Below, one piece after another: positions 1 through 9,135 of a DNA stretch of 64,000 nucleotides; the stretch's first letter is position 1; every line of letters begins with the position of its first letter. The DNA comes from Flavobacterium sp. 140616W15. GTDB taxonomy: Bacteria; Bacteroidota; Bacteroidia; Flavobacteriales; Flavobacteriaceae. Under the pieces are notes generated by a model. The model had not been told where the DNA came from. It ran no database searches and saw only the letters and a list, made by a program, of their open reading frames with translations. Both the position numbers and the translations under genes were made by a program. The DNA lies in assembly GCF_003668995.1 (NCBI RefSeq), contig NZ_CP033068.1, positions 3,162,001 to 3,226,000 on the forward strand. Reading direction: 5' to 3'.

Positions 1-208
1 TAAAATACTCATCTAATAAGAAACCAATTAATTTTAGAAGAAAAAAACATATAATTTCATAAGTAACAAGATTGTTTATTCCAGTTATCCTAAAAAAACT
101 CGATTGATCTTAATTTCCTGATTCCTCCTAAAAACAAAATAAAACATGGTTTTTGCTATCATTTTACAAATTAAAGCATAAACAAATCTACAAATAAACA
201 ACATTCCG
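1..208. other. Leading intergenic region, no gene seen
   Basis: AT-rich stretch before lipA. I see no open frame of useful length, tRNA, or convincing terminator hairpin in it. It probably holds the tail of the preceding intergenic space and the upstream part of the lipA promoter. Confidence 0.5.
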
Positions 209-216
209 TATCTTTG
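209..216 (+). promoter_or_regulatory. Candidate -7 promoter box for lipA
   Basis: TATCTTTG matches the Bacteroidota sigma-A -7 consensus TAnnTTTG and lies 18 bp before the ATG at 234, giving a short leader. No clear -33 TTTG partner is visible. The call rests on the motif and its position only. Confidence 0.55.
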
Positions 217-233
217 TACTTTGAATATTGAAT

Positions 234-1103
234 ATGGAAAGCGTTATAGATAATAATTTACCTGTCGGAAAACCAAAATGGCTGAAGGTGAAACTCCCGA
301 TTGGACAAAAATATACCGAACTACGTGGTTTGGTAGACAAATATAGTTTAAATACAATTTGCACTTCTGGTAGTTGCCCTAATATGGGTGAATGCTGGGG
401 AGAAGGAACTGCAACTTTTATGATTTTAGGTAACGTTTGTACACGTTCTTGTGGTTTTTGTGGTGTAAAAACCGGAAGACCTGAGACTGTAGATTGGGAC
501 GAACCAGAAAAAGTGGCACGCTCTATTAAAATCATGAACATCAAACACGCAGTTATTACAAGTGTAGATAGAGATGATTTAAAAGATGGTGGTTCGATTA
601 TTTGGATTGAAACTGTTAAGGCGATACGCCGTATGAATCCGAATACGACTTTAGAGACATTAATTCCTGATTTTCAAGGAATAGAAATAAATCTTGATCG
701 AATTGTAGAAGCTAACCCTGAAGTTGTTTCACATAACGTAGAAACTGTTCGTCGATTAACTCGTGAAGTACGCATACAAGCCAAATACGACCGTAGCCTA
801 GAAGTATTACGCTACTTAAAAGAAAAAGGAATCAATAGAACCAAGTCAGGAATTATGCTTGGCCTTGGGGAAACCGAAGAAGAAGTATTTCAGACCATGA
901 CTGATTTGCGTAATGCAAACGTAGATGTGGTAACAATTGGACAATATTTACAACCAAGTAAAAAGCATTTACCAGTAAAAGAATTTATCACTCCGGATCA
1001 ATTTGCTAAATACGAAAAATTTGGACTAGAATTAGGATTTCGCCATGTAGAAAGTGGCCCATTAGTTCGTTCTTCTTATAGAGCTCAAAAACATATTCTT
1101 TAA
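234..1103 (+). CDS. lipA: Lipoyl synthase (radical SAM)
   Basis: LipA inserts two sulfur atoms into the octanoyl chain on lipoyl domains of 2-oxoacid dehydrogenases and the glycine cleavage H protein, using two 4Fe-4S clusters. Counting from the upstream TTG at 228, the auxiliary-cluster cysteines are C45, C50 and C56 (CTSGSC...GEC) and the radical SAM cysteines are C71, C75 and C78 (CTRSCGFC). The C-terminal RSSY motif, whose serine binds the auxiliary cluster, is present near the end (VRSSYRAQ). Length of about 289 aa is normal. I chose the ATG at 234 over the in-frame TTG at 228 because the candidate -7 box lies just upstream and ATG is the usual start. The next gene begins 28 bp downstream, so the two may be cotranscribed. 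Confidence 0.95.
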   Translation: MESVIDNNLPVGKPKWLKVKLPIGQKYTELRGLVDKYSLNTICTSGSCPNMGECWGEGTATFMILGNVCTRSCGFCGVKTGRPETVDWDEPEKVARSIKIMNIKHAVITSVDRDDLKDGGSIIWIETVKAIRRMNPNTTLETLIPDFQGIEINLDRIVEANPEVVSHNVETVRRLTREVRIQAKYDRSLEVLRYLKEKGINRTKSGIMLGLGETEEEVFQTMTDLRNANVDVVTIGQYLQPSKKHLPVKEFITPDQFAKYEKFGLELGFRHVESGPLVRSSYRAQKHIL

Positions 1104-1131
1104 TTTCTAAATGTTGAATATTTCCTTTTAA

Positions 1132-2235
1132 ATGAATAAAAAAACACGAATTGCTATTAACGGTTTCGGAAGAATTGGTCGAAACTTATTTCGATTACTT
1201 TTTAATCATCCCGAAATTGAAGTTGTTGCTATAAACGATATTGCTGATACTAAAACTATGGCGCACCTAATCAAATACGACAGTATTCATGGTGTATTAC
1301 CCTATGTAGTAAGTAGTGACGAAAATGGAATAATCGTTGATGGAAGGCATTTTTTATTTTTCCACGAAAAGAACATCTCAAACTTAAGCTGGAAAGAATA
1401 CGACATCGATTATGTCATAGAATCAACTGGAAAATATAAAACGCATGAAGAAATTAATGCGCATATTATTGCCGGAGCTAAAAAAGTAATTCTATCTGCT
1501 CCTTCTGAAGTAGACACTATTAAAACGGTAGTTTTAGGTGTAAACGAAGAAATATTAGATGGAACTGAAACAATAATATCAAATGCGAGTTGCACAACAA
1601 ATAATGCAGCTCCTATGATAAAGATAATCGATGATCTTTGTGGTATCGAGCAAGCCTACATTACTACGATACATTCGTACACAACAGATCAGAGTCTGCA
1701 CGATCAACCCCATAAAGATTTGCGCAGAGCTAGAGGTGCGAGCCAATCAATTGTTCCTACAACAACGGGCGCAGCTAAAGCATTAACAAAGATTTTCCCT
1801 AAATTGCAAAATAAAATTGGCGGTTGCGGTATTCGTGTTCCTGTTCCTGATGGATCATTAACCGATATTACATTTAATGTAAATCGTGCCGTTTCTATTG
1901 AAGAAATTAACGAAGCATTTAAGAATGCTGCTAAAACTAGTTTAAAAGGAATTTTAGATTATACCGAAGATCCTATTGTATCTGTTGATATTATCGGAAA
2001 CCAAAATTCCTGTTTATTTGATGCGCAACTCACTTCTGTAATCGACAAAATGGTTAAAGTTGTAGGCTGGTATGACAATGAAATTGGCTATTCGTCAAGA
2101 TTAATCGATTTAATATTGCTGACAAAAAAAAATAAACAAATTATAAAAAGTATTACAACACATGAAATATCTTTTTATTATAATCAGTTTTTTCAGTTCA
2201 CTTTTGTATTCTCAATTAATGAAGAATACGGATAG
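1132..2235 (+). CDS. gap: Glyceraldehyde-3-phosphate dehydrogenase, probable 3' frameshift
   Basis: Type I GAPDH, which oxidises glyceraldehyde-3-phosphate to 1,3-bisphosphoglycerate with NAD(P). The Rossmann motif INGFGRIGRN is at residues 9-18, the catalytic cysteine is C154 in SCTTN, and the histidine motif TIHSYT follows. The frame as given is 367 aa, about 33 longer than the family. The extra tail after DNEIGYSSRLIDLILLTKK has no GAPDH character and overlaps the next gene by 74 bp. It follows a run of nine A at 2124-2132. One more A would create TAA at 2133-2135 and give a 334-aa protein of normal length ending 26 bp before the next start. I infer that the true end is near 2135. The identity itself is certain. 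Confidence 0.93.
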   Translation: MNKKTRIAINGFGRIGRNLFRLLFNHPEIEVVAINDIADTKTMAHLIKYDSIHGVLPYVVSSDENGIIVDGRHFLFFHEKNISNLSWKEYDIDYVIESTGKYKTHEEINAHIIAGAKKVILSAPSEVDTIKTVVLGVNEEILDGTETIISNASCTTNNAAPMIKIIDDLCGIEQAYITTIHSYTTDQSLHDQPHKDLRRARGASQSIVPTTTGAAKALTKIFPKLQNKIGGCGIRVPVPDGSLTDITFNVNRAVSIEEINEAFKNAAKTSLKGILDYTEDPIVSVDIIGNQNSCLFDAQLTSVIDKMVKVVGWYDNEIGYSSRLIDLILLTKKNKQIIKSITTHEISFYYNQFFQFTFVFSINEEYG

Positions 2236-4339
2236 TGCAGTATACTATAACCAACTGGCTAATTCTAATCTCAAAGACAACAAATACAGTCAGACGATTG
2301 CTCTTACCGAAAAATCTATTCTATTTTGTGAAACAAATCACAAAATAGAAAACCAAGCCAACCAGACCTTTAAGCTAGGCAAGATTTATTATAACCAGAA
2401 AAAATACAATGAGGCTTTAACTAACTTTAACAAAAGCCTTACTTTACTTAAAGACACCTCAACAGTAACCAAAGCACTTGCCCTTCATTATATCGGCATA
2501 ACAAATACCGAAAAAGGCAACCATAATCTTGCTCAAGATTATTTTAAAAGGTCAGAATCTATTTTTAAACAACTAAACATTGTTGATTCGAGTCAAACAC
2601 TAAATCTTCAAAAAGGGATTGCCTTAAAAGCCAACAAAGAATACGACTTGGCTATAGCAACATTTAAAAAAATAATCGAAGAACCGGATAGTAAGTCCAT
2701 GTTAAGAACTAAAACAGATGCTTACTATCAACTTGGACTTATTCAAAAAGATCTAAAACAAAATAAAGCTGCCATATATTATCTGGACAAAGCACTAGAA
2801 CTCACCTCAAAAAGCAATGACCTTAACCAAAAATCAATAATTTTATTAGCGTTAAGTCAGTTTTACAAAACACATCAAGACTACGATAGAGCTTACTCTT
2901 ATTTAAATGAGCACTACCAAATTAAAAACTACATCTATAAATTAAAAAATTCAAAAGTTGACTTTGATGATTTTAAAAAATTCAAGGATAAAGAGATCAT
3001 AAACACTGCAATTAAAAAAGAAAAAAAAGATCTTGAAGATAAAAAGGCATACAAATATTCAAAACTAATAAGTATTCTTGCTATTGCTTTAATTTCTATT
3101 TTATCACTTTTGAGTTTGTCTCTTTATAAAAACAATATTATTCGAAATCAGAATAACATCATTTTAAGAGAAAAAAACAATGAATTAATTATTGCAAAGA
3201 ACAAAGCCGAAAAAGCATCAAAAGCAAGATCTGAATTTTTATCGACCGTTAGTCACGAACTACGAACGCCTCTTAATGCAATTAATGGAATTACTCATTT
3301 ATTAATAGAAGATAATCCGAAAAAATCACAAAAAAAATACCTCGAATCATTAAAATTTTCAGGCAATTATTTAACTACATTCATCAATGAAATACTTGAA
3401 ATAAACAAAATCGACTCTAACAAACTCGAGACAGAATCAATAAGTTTCAATCTAAAAGAATTACTAATAAACATACAAAGTTCATTAAAGGAATTAGCTA
3501 CTGCTAATAAAAATTTTTTTAATCTAGACATTGACGAGAGTATTCCTGACAATCTAATTGGCGATCCAACTAAATTGTCTCAGATCATAATGAACCTAAT
3601 TAATAACGCCTTAAAATTCACTGAAAACGGACGTGTAAATGTTATTATAAAACTACATTCATTAAAAGACGAAGAAGCAACTGTTTATTTTGAAATAGTT
3701 GATACTGGAATAGGTATTCCTGAAGACAAACTACAAACAGTTTTTGAAAGTTTTTCGCAAGGCTCAATAGAAGTCAATCGAAAATATGGAGGAACTGGCT
3801 TAGGACTTACAATTGTAAAAAAATTAACCAAAATGCTAGGTGGGGAAATCAACCTTAAAAGTGAAGTTGGCAAAGGCTCTACATTTACGTTTAAATTAAA
3901 ATTCCAAATAGATAAAGAACCATTAGCAATTAAAGAAGAAACCAAATTGTATAACGACTACGAACTAAAAGGTAAAAATATTCTATTAATTGAAGATAAT
4001 AGAATTAACCAAATGATTACTCGAAAAATGCTTGAAAATAAAGGCATTTCTTGTGAGGTAATCGACAATGGAGAGGAAGCTATAGAATTATTGAAAATCA
4101 AACGATTTGATATGATTTTAATGGATGTTCATTTACCAGGAATAAATGGAACTACTGCCACTAAGCACATACGCGAATTTGACAAAATCACACCAATCAT
4201 TGCCTTAACAGCTATTTCACTCGATGAGAACAGGGAAATGTTATTGTCTTTCGGAATGAATGACGTAATAACAAAACCCTTTGTTCCTGATGAATTTTAT
4301 ACTATTATTGCTAGATGCTTTACTGCAAATATCAATTAA
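2162..4339 (+). CDS. TPR-containing hybrid histidine kinase/response regulator
   Basis: A sensor kinase with an N-terminal signal sequence (residues 1-17), TPR-like helical repeats about 25-255 expected outside the cytoplasmic membrane, one membrane span about 301-322, a short coiled linker, and a HisKA domain with phosphoacceptor H365 in SHELRTPLN. The HATPase_c domain shows the N box (N478-N482), DTGIGIP at 514-520 and GGTGLGL at 543-549. A C-terminal receiver follows, with acidic E611/D612, phosphoacceptor D655 (MDVHLPG) and K705 (TKPF). All catalytic residues are present, so it should autophosphorylate and pass phosphate internally. The signal it senses cannot be read from sequence. There is no separate DNA-binding output. 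It meets punA tail to tail with a 4-bp overlap. Confidence 0.9.
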   Translation: MKYLFIIISFFSSLLYSQLMKNTDSAVYYNQLANSNLKDNKYSQTIALTEKSILFCETNHKIENQANQTFKLGKIYYNQKKYNEALTNFNKSLTLLKDTSTVTKALALHYIGITNTEKGNHNLAQDYFKRSESIFKQLNIVDSSQTLNLQKGIALKANKEYDLAIATFKKIIEEPDSKSMLRTKTDAYYQLGLIQKDLKQNKAAIYYLDKALELTSKSNDLNQKSIILLALSQFYKTHQDYDRAYSYLNEHYQIKNYIYKLKNSKVDFDDFKKFKDKEIINTAIKKEKKDLEDKKAYKYSKLISILAIALISILSLLSLSLYKNNIIRNQNNIILREKNNELIIAKNKAEKASKARSEFLSTVSHELRTPLNAINGITHLLIEDNPKKSQKKYLESLKFSGNYLTTFINEILEINKIDSNKLETESISFNLKELLINIQSSLKELATANKNFFNLDIDESIPDNLIGDPTKLSQIIMNLINNALKFTENGRVNVIIKLHSLKDEEATVYFEIVDTGIGIPEDKLQTVFESFSQGSIEVNRKYGGTGLGLTIVKKLTKMLGGEINLKSEVGKGSTFTFKLKFQIDKEPLAIKEETKLYNDYELKGKNILLIEDNRINQMITRKMLENKGISCEVIDNGEEAIELLKIKRFDMILMDVHLPGINGTTATKHIREFDKITPIIALTAISLDENREMLLSFGMNDVITKPFVPDEFYTIIARCFTANIN

Positions 4340-5148
4340 TATTCTAAAATCAAGTTTTTTATCAAAGCCCTTACTTTAGGTTCCGCCATTTTTGCTGCCT
4401 CAAGAACTTCATCGTGTGAGATTGTATCTATGCTTTCTTCGTTCCCCATATCAGTAATTACTGAGATACCAAAAGTTTCTACATCCATATGGCGAGCAAC
4501 GATAACTTCTGGTACGGTAGACATTCCTACACAGTCTGCCCCAAGAATCTTTACCATCTTATATTCAGCCAAAGTTTCAAAAGTCGGCCCTTGTAAACCA
4601 AAATATATTCCATCATGAATTTCTATATTCAATCTTGATGCAATTTCTTTGGTTTTAATAATCATTTTTCTAGAATAAGGCTCACTCATATTTACAAATC
4701 GAGGCCCAAAACGTTCATCATTTTTACCACGCAAAGGATGCTCTGGCGTAAAATTGATGTGATCTTTAATAATAACAATCGAACCTACTTTGTAAGCTGC
4801 ATTTACTCCACCCGAAGCATTAGAAACCATTAATTTATTAACTCCTAAAAACTTCATTACACGAACAGGAAAAGTAACTTCTTCCATTGAGTATCCTTCA
4901 TAAAAATGAAAACGACCTTGCATTGCAACCACTTTTTTATCTCCAATAGTTCCAAAAACCAAGGCTCCCTTGTGTCCTTGAACTGTTGATACTGGAAAAT
5001 TAGGAATCTCATTATATGGTAATGTAAATTCTATTTCGATATCATTTGTAAAACCACCTAAACCTGAACCTAAAATCACACCATATTCTGGAGTAAATTG
5101 TGTTTTCGACTTTATATAACTAACTGTTTCTTGAACTTTTTCCCACAT
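4336..5148 (-). CDS. punA: Purine-nucleoside phosphorylase
   Basis: Cleaves purine (deoxy)nucleosides with phosphate to base and (deoxy)ribose-1-phosphate in purine salvage. The trimeric PNP/MTAP family is shown by GSGLGGF at residues 27-33 (phosphate loop), GHKG at 58-61, QGRFHFYEGY at 77-86, SNASGG at 109-114, and a C-terminal STVPEV plus TDMGN segment that forms the base pocket. The 270-aa length is typical. The start overlaps the end of lpxK by 29 bp, so the two genes are probably cotranscribed, although their functions are unrelated. Confidence 0.93.
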   Translation of the reverse strand: MWEKVQETVSYIKSKTQFTPEYGVILGSGLGGFTNDIEIEFTLPYNEIPNFPVSTVQGHKGALVFGTIGDKKVVAMQGRFHFYEGYSMEEVTFPVRVMKFLGVNKLMVSNASGGVNAAYKVGSIVIIKDHINFTPEHPLRGKNDERFGPRFVNMSEPYSRKMIIKTKEIASRLNIEIHDGIYFGLQGPTFETLAEYKMVKILGADCVGMSTVPEVIVARHMDVETFGISVITDMGNEESIDTISHDEVLEAAKMAEPKVRALIKNLILEY

Positions 5149-6145
5149 AATTTAAAATTGTTGTATCAAAATTATTTTGATAATTAATAAAAGTGCTTTT
5201 TATTGGCAAATAATACAATTGCGGCGCAATATTAGTGTCTTTTAAGCGAACATAATCCTTTTCGGTTGTAATAATTTTATGCGCTTTTGCTTTATTTGCA
5301 ATCGTTGCAATATCTGTCTCTGTAAAATGATGATGATCAGGGAATGTAAGACATTCATCATTATCAGATTTTAAAAACTTAAAAAATGGTGTTGGCTTTG
5401 CAATTCCTGCCAAAAGTAACTTTTGACTGTTTTTAATATCTTCAACGGCTATTTTTTCTTTTTGAGAATAAATACAATCATCATAATCAATATAAGTAAA
5501 ATAAAGTTGTTGTGAAGCTTTTAACTTTAATTTTCTACGGATATTTTCTTGTTCTGATTCCTCAAGATTAGCAGGACATTTGGTAACAATAACAATATTA
5601 GCTCGTTTAGCTCCGCTCCTGCTCTCTCTCAAATTACCTGTCGGTAACATCCAATCATCTGCATACAAATCGCCATATGAAGTTAGCAAAATATAAAATC
5701 CTGCTTTTACTTTTCGATGTTGAAACGCATCATCAAGCAAAATAATTTCTGGCTTTTTTGATTGTGAAAGTAATTGCTGAATTCCATTTGTTCGATTTGC
5801 ATCTACAGCAACCTGAATATTCTTAAACTTTTGAAAAAACTGAAAAGGTTCATCTCCTAAAATAACAGCATTAGAATTCTCATCGGCAAGAACAAAACCT
5901 TCAGATTGTCGCTTATAACCACGACTGAGAGTTGCAACCTTATATTTGTCTGATAATAATCGAATTAAATATTCAATTTGAGGTGTTTTCCCTGTTCCTC
6001 CTACGCTTAGATTTCCAACTGCAATAATTGGTATATCAAATGAAGTTGATTTTAAAACTCCTTTGTCAAAAAGAAAATTCCGAATAGAAGTAATGATTCC
6101 GTATAAAACAGCAAATGGAAAAAGTATTTTTCGAAGTAAATTCAT
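5120..6145 (-). CDS. lpxK: Tetraacyldisaccharide 4'-kinase (lipid A synthesis)
   Basis: LpxK phosphorylates the 4' position of the tetraacyldisaccharide-1-phosphate precursor to give lipid IVA at the inner membrane. The glycine-rich Walker A region GNLSVGGTGKTP lies at residues 44-55, after the N-terminal hydrophobic segment that tethers the enzyme. LLDDAFQHR, the expected Walker B and substrate motif, follows further on. The 341-aa length is normal. It is first in a two-gene unit with punA. The segment upstream of its start has TACTTTCG on the minus strand, one base from TAnnTTTG. Confidence 0.93.
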   Translation of the reverse strand: MNLLRKILFPFAVLYGIITSIRNFLFDKGVLKSTSFDIPIIAVGNLSVGGTGKTPQIEYLIRLLSDKYKVATLSRGYKRQSEGFVLADENSNAVILGDEPFQFFQKFKNIQVAVDANRTNGIQQLLSQSKKPEIILLDDAFQHRKVKAGFYILLTSYGDLYADDWMLPTGNLRESRSGAKRANIVIVTKCPANLEESEQENIRRKLKLKASQQLYFTYIDYDDCIYSQKEKIAVEDIKNSQKLLLAGIAKPTPFFKFLKSDNDECLTFPDHHHFTETDIATIANKAKAHKIITTEKDYVRLKDTNIAPQLYYLPIKSTFINYQNNFDTTILNYVGKSSRNS

Positions 6146-6271
6146 AATACGAAAGTAATTTTTTTATTTCAAAGTTGATTTGTTTATTCGTTAATTTGTT
6201 GTTCAGAAATTGGATTGGGTTATTTCATAATTACAAAATTGTAACAATCTAATCATCTAAAAAATCTAAAA

Positions 6272-7366
6272 ATGAAAATACAAGAAATACTTTCTGTACT
6301 TGAAGAAATGGCTCCTTTGGGATATGCCGAAGATTTTGACAATGTTGGTTTGTTAGTAGGAAATGCTTCTACAGAAGCTACAGGAGTTTTGGTTTGTCAT
6401 GATGCTCTCGAAAATGTAATAGACGAAGCAATTAACAAAAACTGCAATCTTGTAGTTTGCTTTCATCCTATTTTATTTTCTGGCATCAAAAAGATAACTG
6501 GTAAAAACTATGTAGAACGTGCTATTCTTAAAGCAATTAAAAATGACGTTGCTATTTATGCTGTACATACGGCATTGGATAATCATTCACAAGGTGTAAA
6601 CAAAATATTCTGTGATGCTTTAGGTTTGACAAATACGAAAGTCCTGATTCCGAAACAGCAATACATTCAGAAATTAATAACCTATACTGTTCCTGATAAT
6701 TCTGAAAAAGTTCGCAATGCTTTGTTTGAAGCTGGGGCTGGTAAAATTGGCAATTACGATAATTGTAGTTTTAATACGGAAGGTTTTTTCACTTTTAAAG
6801 GAAACGAAAATAGCAATCCTGTTATTGGCGAAAAGGAAAAATTACACACTGGAAACGAAATAAAAATTGAAGTTGTTTTTGAAAAACATTTACAATCAAA
6901 GGTTTTAAAAGCTCTTTTCAACACTCATATTTATGAAGAAGTAGCTTATGAAATTTACGATTTGCAAAACGCTCATCAAAACATAGGTTTGGGTATGATT
7001 GGAGAATTTGAAACTCCGATGAGTGAAACTGACTTTTTGCCTTTTGTAAAAGAAAAAATGATAGCTGATGGCATTAGACATTCTGCTTATATTGGAAAGA
7101 AAATTCATAAAGTTGCTGTCCTTGGTGGATCTGGGAGCTTCGCTATAAAAAATGCAATTCAGGCTGGAGCTGATGCTTTTTTGACAGCTGATTTAAAATA
7201 CCATCAGTTTTACGAAGCCGAAAATCGATTACTATTAGCCGATATTGGACATTTTGAAAGCGAACGCTATACAAAAAATTATATTGTTGATTATCTTCGG
7301 AAAAAAATCCTTAATTTTGCAATCATTTTATCAGAAGAAAATACAAATCCAGTTAAGTACTTATAG
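6272..7366 (+). CDS. Nif3-like dinuclear metal centre protein (DUF34)
   Basis: Member of the Nif3/YbgI/YqfO family, ring-forming proteins with a two-metal site and uncertain biochemical role, sometimes listed as GTP cyclohydrolase I type 2. Metal-ligand motifs are visible: H65 in VCFHPILFSG, the AVHTALDNH segment near 97-105, and DIGHFESE in the C-terminal part. At 364 aa it is the long form, in which a PII-like middle domain (about 130-235) separates the two halves of the metal domain. The stop is followed three bases later by the next gene. That close linkage to a coiled-coil zinc-ribbon-type protein is common in Bacteroidota. I assign no function beyond the family. Confidence 0.9.
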   Translation: MKIQEILSVLEEMAPLGYAEDFDNVGLLVGNASTEATGVLVCHDALENVIDEAINKNCNLVVCFHPILFSGIKKITGKNYVERAILKAIKNDVAIYAVHTALDNHSQGVNKIFCDALGLTNTKVLIPKQQYIQKLITYTVPDNSEKVRNALFEAGAGKIGNYDNCSFNTEGFFTFKGNENSNPVIGEKEKLHTGNEIKIEVVFEKHLQSKVLKALFNTHIYEEVAYEIYDLQNAHQNIGLGMIGEFETPMSETDFLPFVKEKMIADGIRHSAYIGKKIHKVAVLGGSGSFAIKNAIQAGADAFLTADLKYHQFYEAENRLLLADIGHFESERYTKNYIVDYLRKKILNFAIILSEENTNPVKYL

Positions 7367-7369
7367 AAT

Positions 7370-8149
7370 ATGGCGAATACGAAAGAATTAAGTGTTGAGG
7401 ACAAGTTAAGAGCAATTTACGATTTACAGCTAATTGACTCTAGAATTGACGAAATCAGAAACGTAAGAGGAGAACTTCCATTAGAGGTGGAAGATCTAGA
7501 AGATGAAGTTGCAGGTTTAGGCACACGTTCAGAAAAATTGAAAAGCGAACTAGAAATAGTTGAAGAGCAAATCAAGACTAGAAAAAATGCTATTGATGAT
7601 CATAAAGAATCTATCAAAAAGTATACAAAACAACAAGAATCTGTTCGCAACAATAGAGAATTTAACTCTTTGACTAAAGAAGTTGAGTTTCAAGAATTAG
7701 AAATTCAATTGGCTGAAAAGCAAATCAAAGAAATGAAAGTTTCTATTGAGCATAAAAAAGAAGTTATCTCTGGTTTAAAAGAAAAACTTGAGTCTAAAAG
7801 CTCACATCTAAAGCATAAAAAATCTGAATTAGATGCGATTATGGCTGAAACTCAAAAAGAAGAAATCTTCTTATCTGAAAAATCAGCTGAGTACGAAGGT
7901 TTAATCGAAGAGCGTTTATTAGCTGCATACAAACGTATCAGAACAAGTGTTCGTAACGGTTTAGCAGTAGTATCTATTGAAAGAGGTGCATCTGCAGGAT
8001 CTTTCTTTACTATTCCACCACAAACTCAAGTTGAGATTGCATCTAGAAAAAAAATCATCACTGATGAGCATTCTGGAAGAATCTTAGTTGACAGTACATT
8101 AGCAGAGGAAGAAAGAGAAAAAATGGAACAATTATTTTCTAAATTCTAA
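7370..8149 (+). CDS. Coiled-coil protein with degenerate C4 zinc ribbon
   Basis: Family of C4-type zinc-ribbon proteins with a long antiparallel coiled coil (about residues 15-185 here, rich in E and K heptads). The C-terminal domain keeps the family frame: GLAVV, a turn, IPPQ, then GRIL. The four metal-binding positions are not cysteine, however. The first pair is S208/S211 (GASAGSFF) and the second is D232/S235 (DEHSGR). It therefore should not bind zinc the way its relatives do. It lies 3 bp behind the Nif3-like gene and ends at a strong terminator at 8157-8182, so the two form an operon. Function unknown. Confidence 0.85.
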   Translation: MANTKELSVEDKLRAIYDLQLIDSRIDEIRNVRGELPLEVEDLEDEVAGLGTRSEKLKSELEIVEEQIKTRKNAIDDHKESIKKYTKQQESVRNNREFNSLTKEVEFQELEIQLAEKQIKEMKVSIEHKKEVISGLKEKLESKSSHLKHKKSELDAIMAETQKEEIFLSEKSAEYEGLIEERLLAAYKRIRTSVRNGLAVVSIERGASAGSFFTIPPQTQVEIASRKKIITDEHSGRILVDSTLAEEEREKMEQLFSKF

Positions 8150-8156
8150 ATAATCT

Positions 8157-8182
8157 AAAGCCTCGAAGTTCGAGGCTTTTTT
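8157..8182 (+). terminator. Intrinsic terminator of the Nif3/coiled-coil operon
   Basis: The arms AGCCTCGAA and TTCGAGGCT form a hairpin followed by a T run, just downstream of the stop at 8149. Confidence 0.85.
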
Positions 8183-8201
8183 TATATCAAAAATTACAAC
8201 T

Positions 8202-9056
8202 TTGAGATTTAAAGAAGGAATTCGTTTCATAACACTAAAATCCGTTGGGAAGTATATCAACTTTTTAAGTTATGTTCGTCCCAAAAAAGCTGCACAAATT
8301 TCGTATGCTCTATTTAGTCAACCTAGAGAAGGCAGATTAAGAAAAGACAGCTTACCACAAATATTACAAAACACTAAAACAGAAACGTTCCATCATAACG
8401 AGCATCATTTTCAAACTTACACTTGGGAAGGAAATGAAACTAAAATTTTACTCGTTCATGGCTGGGAAAGTAATGCTGCACGTTGGCAAAAAACACTACC
8501 TCACTTACAAAAATCCGGAAGTACTATTATTGCTATCGATGCTCCTGCTCACGGGCAAAGTAGCGGTAAAGAATTCAACGTACCTCTTTATGCTGAATTC
8601 ATTAACAAAGCAGTACAAAAATACCAACCTACAATTATAATTGGTCATTCTATAGGAGGAGCAGCTTGTGTCTATCATCAGTACTTATTTCCTGAAAGTA
8701 GTATTCAGAAAATGGTTATTCTAGGAGCTCCATCCGATTTACAAACCCTGATCAATAATTATATCGCTATGTTAAGTTTAAACAAAAAAATGATTCCTCT
8801 ATTAGAAAATCGTTTCATCACTCGTTTCAACTTTAAACTAGATGATTTCTCTGGAAAAAAATTTGCATCAAATTTTACTATAAAAGGACTGATCGCACAT
8901 GATACTGCTGATAATGTTGTCGCTTTTGAAGAAGGAGAAAAAATAGCCAGCACATGGAAAAACAGCCAATTTATAGCTACAAATGGCTTAGGTCACGGCA
9001 TGCATGACGATGAATTGTATCAGAAAGTTGTTGATTTTTTGTTTCTTGAAGATTAG
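8202..9056 (+). CDS. Alpha/beta hydrolase
   Basis: Predicted cytoplasmic serine hydrolase of the alpha/beta fold, substrate unknown. The oxyanion region LLVHGWES is at residues 83-90, the nucleophile S150 sits in GHSIGGAA, and the likely catalytic histidine is in GLGHGMHD near residue 272. The 284-aa length is typical. The only upstream starts in frame are weak. The TTG at 8202 is the best available, because no ATG occurs before the conserved region. The start is therefore uncertain by some residues. The gene stands alone between two terminators. Confidence 0.82.
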   Translation: MRFKEGIRFITLKSVGKYINFLSYVRPKKAAQISYALFSQPREGRLRKDSLPQILQNTKTETFHHNEHHFQTYTWEGNETKILLVHGWESNAARWQKTLPHLQKSGSTIIAIDAPAHGQSSGKEFNVPLYAEFINKAVQKYQPTIIIGHSIGGAACVYHQYLFPESSIQKMVILGAPSDLQTLINNYIAMLSLNKKMIPLLENRFITRFNFKLDDFSGKKFASNFTIKGLIAHDTADNVVAFEEGEKIASTWKNSQFIATNGLGHGMHDDELYQKVVDFLFLED

Positions 9057-9135
9057 AGAAAAGGTTCTAAGGTTCTAAAAAAAAGCATGTTGCTTTTTTT
9101 AAAAAAAATTGACTAAAAATCTAAGAAGTCTAAAC
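9053..9135. repeat. Short intergenic repeat copy 1, with hairpin
   Basis: Contains two tandem GGTTCTAA units, then a hairpin AAAAAAAAGCA/TGCTTTTTTT that can act as a terminator, then AATCTAAGAAGTCTAAA. The same order of elements occurs at 11401-11500. The hairpin (about 9080-9100) lies where the hydrolase and the convergent ArsR gene both end. Confidence 0.5.

Noticed and set aside
2162..2235. Overlap of GAPDH with the kinase gene as deliberate overprinting
   Set aside because: The GAPDH tail has no family character and disappears with one added A in a 9-A run. The kinase signal peptide is the real coding content here.
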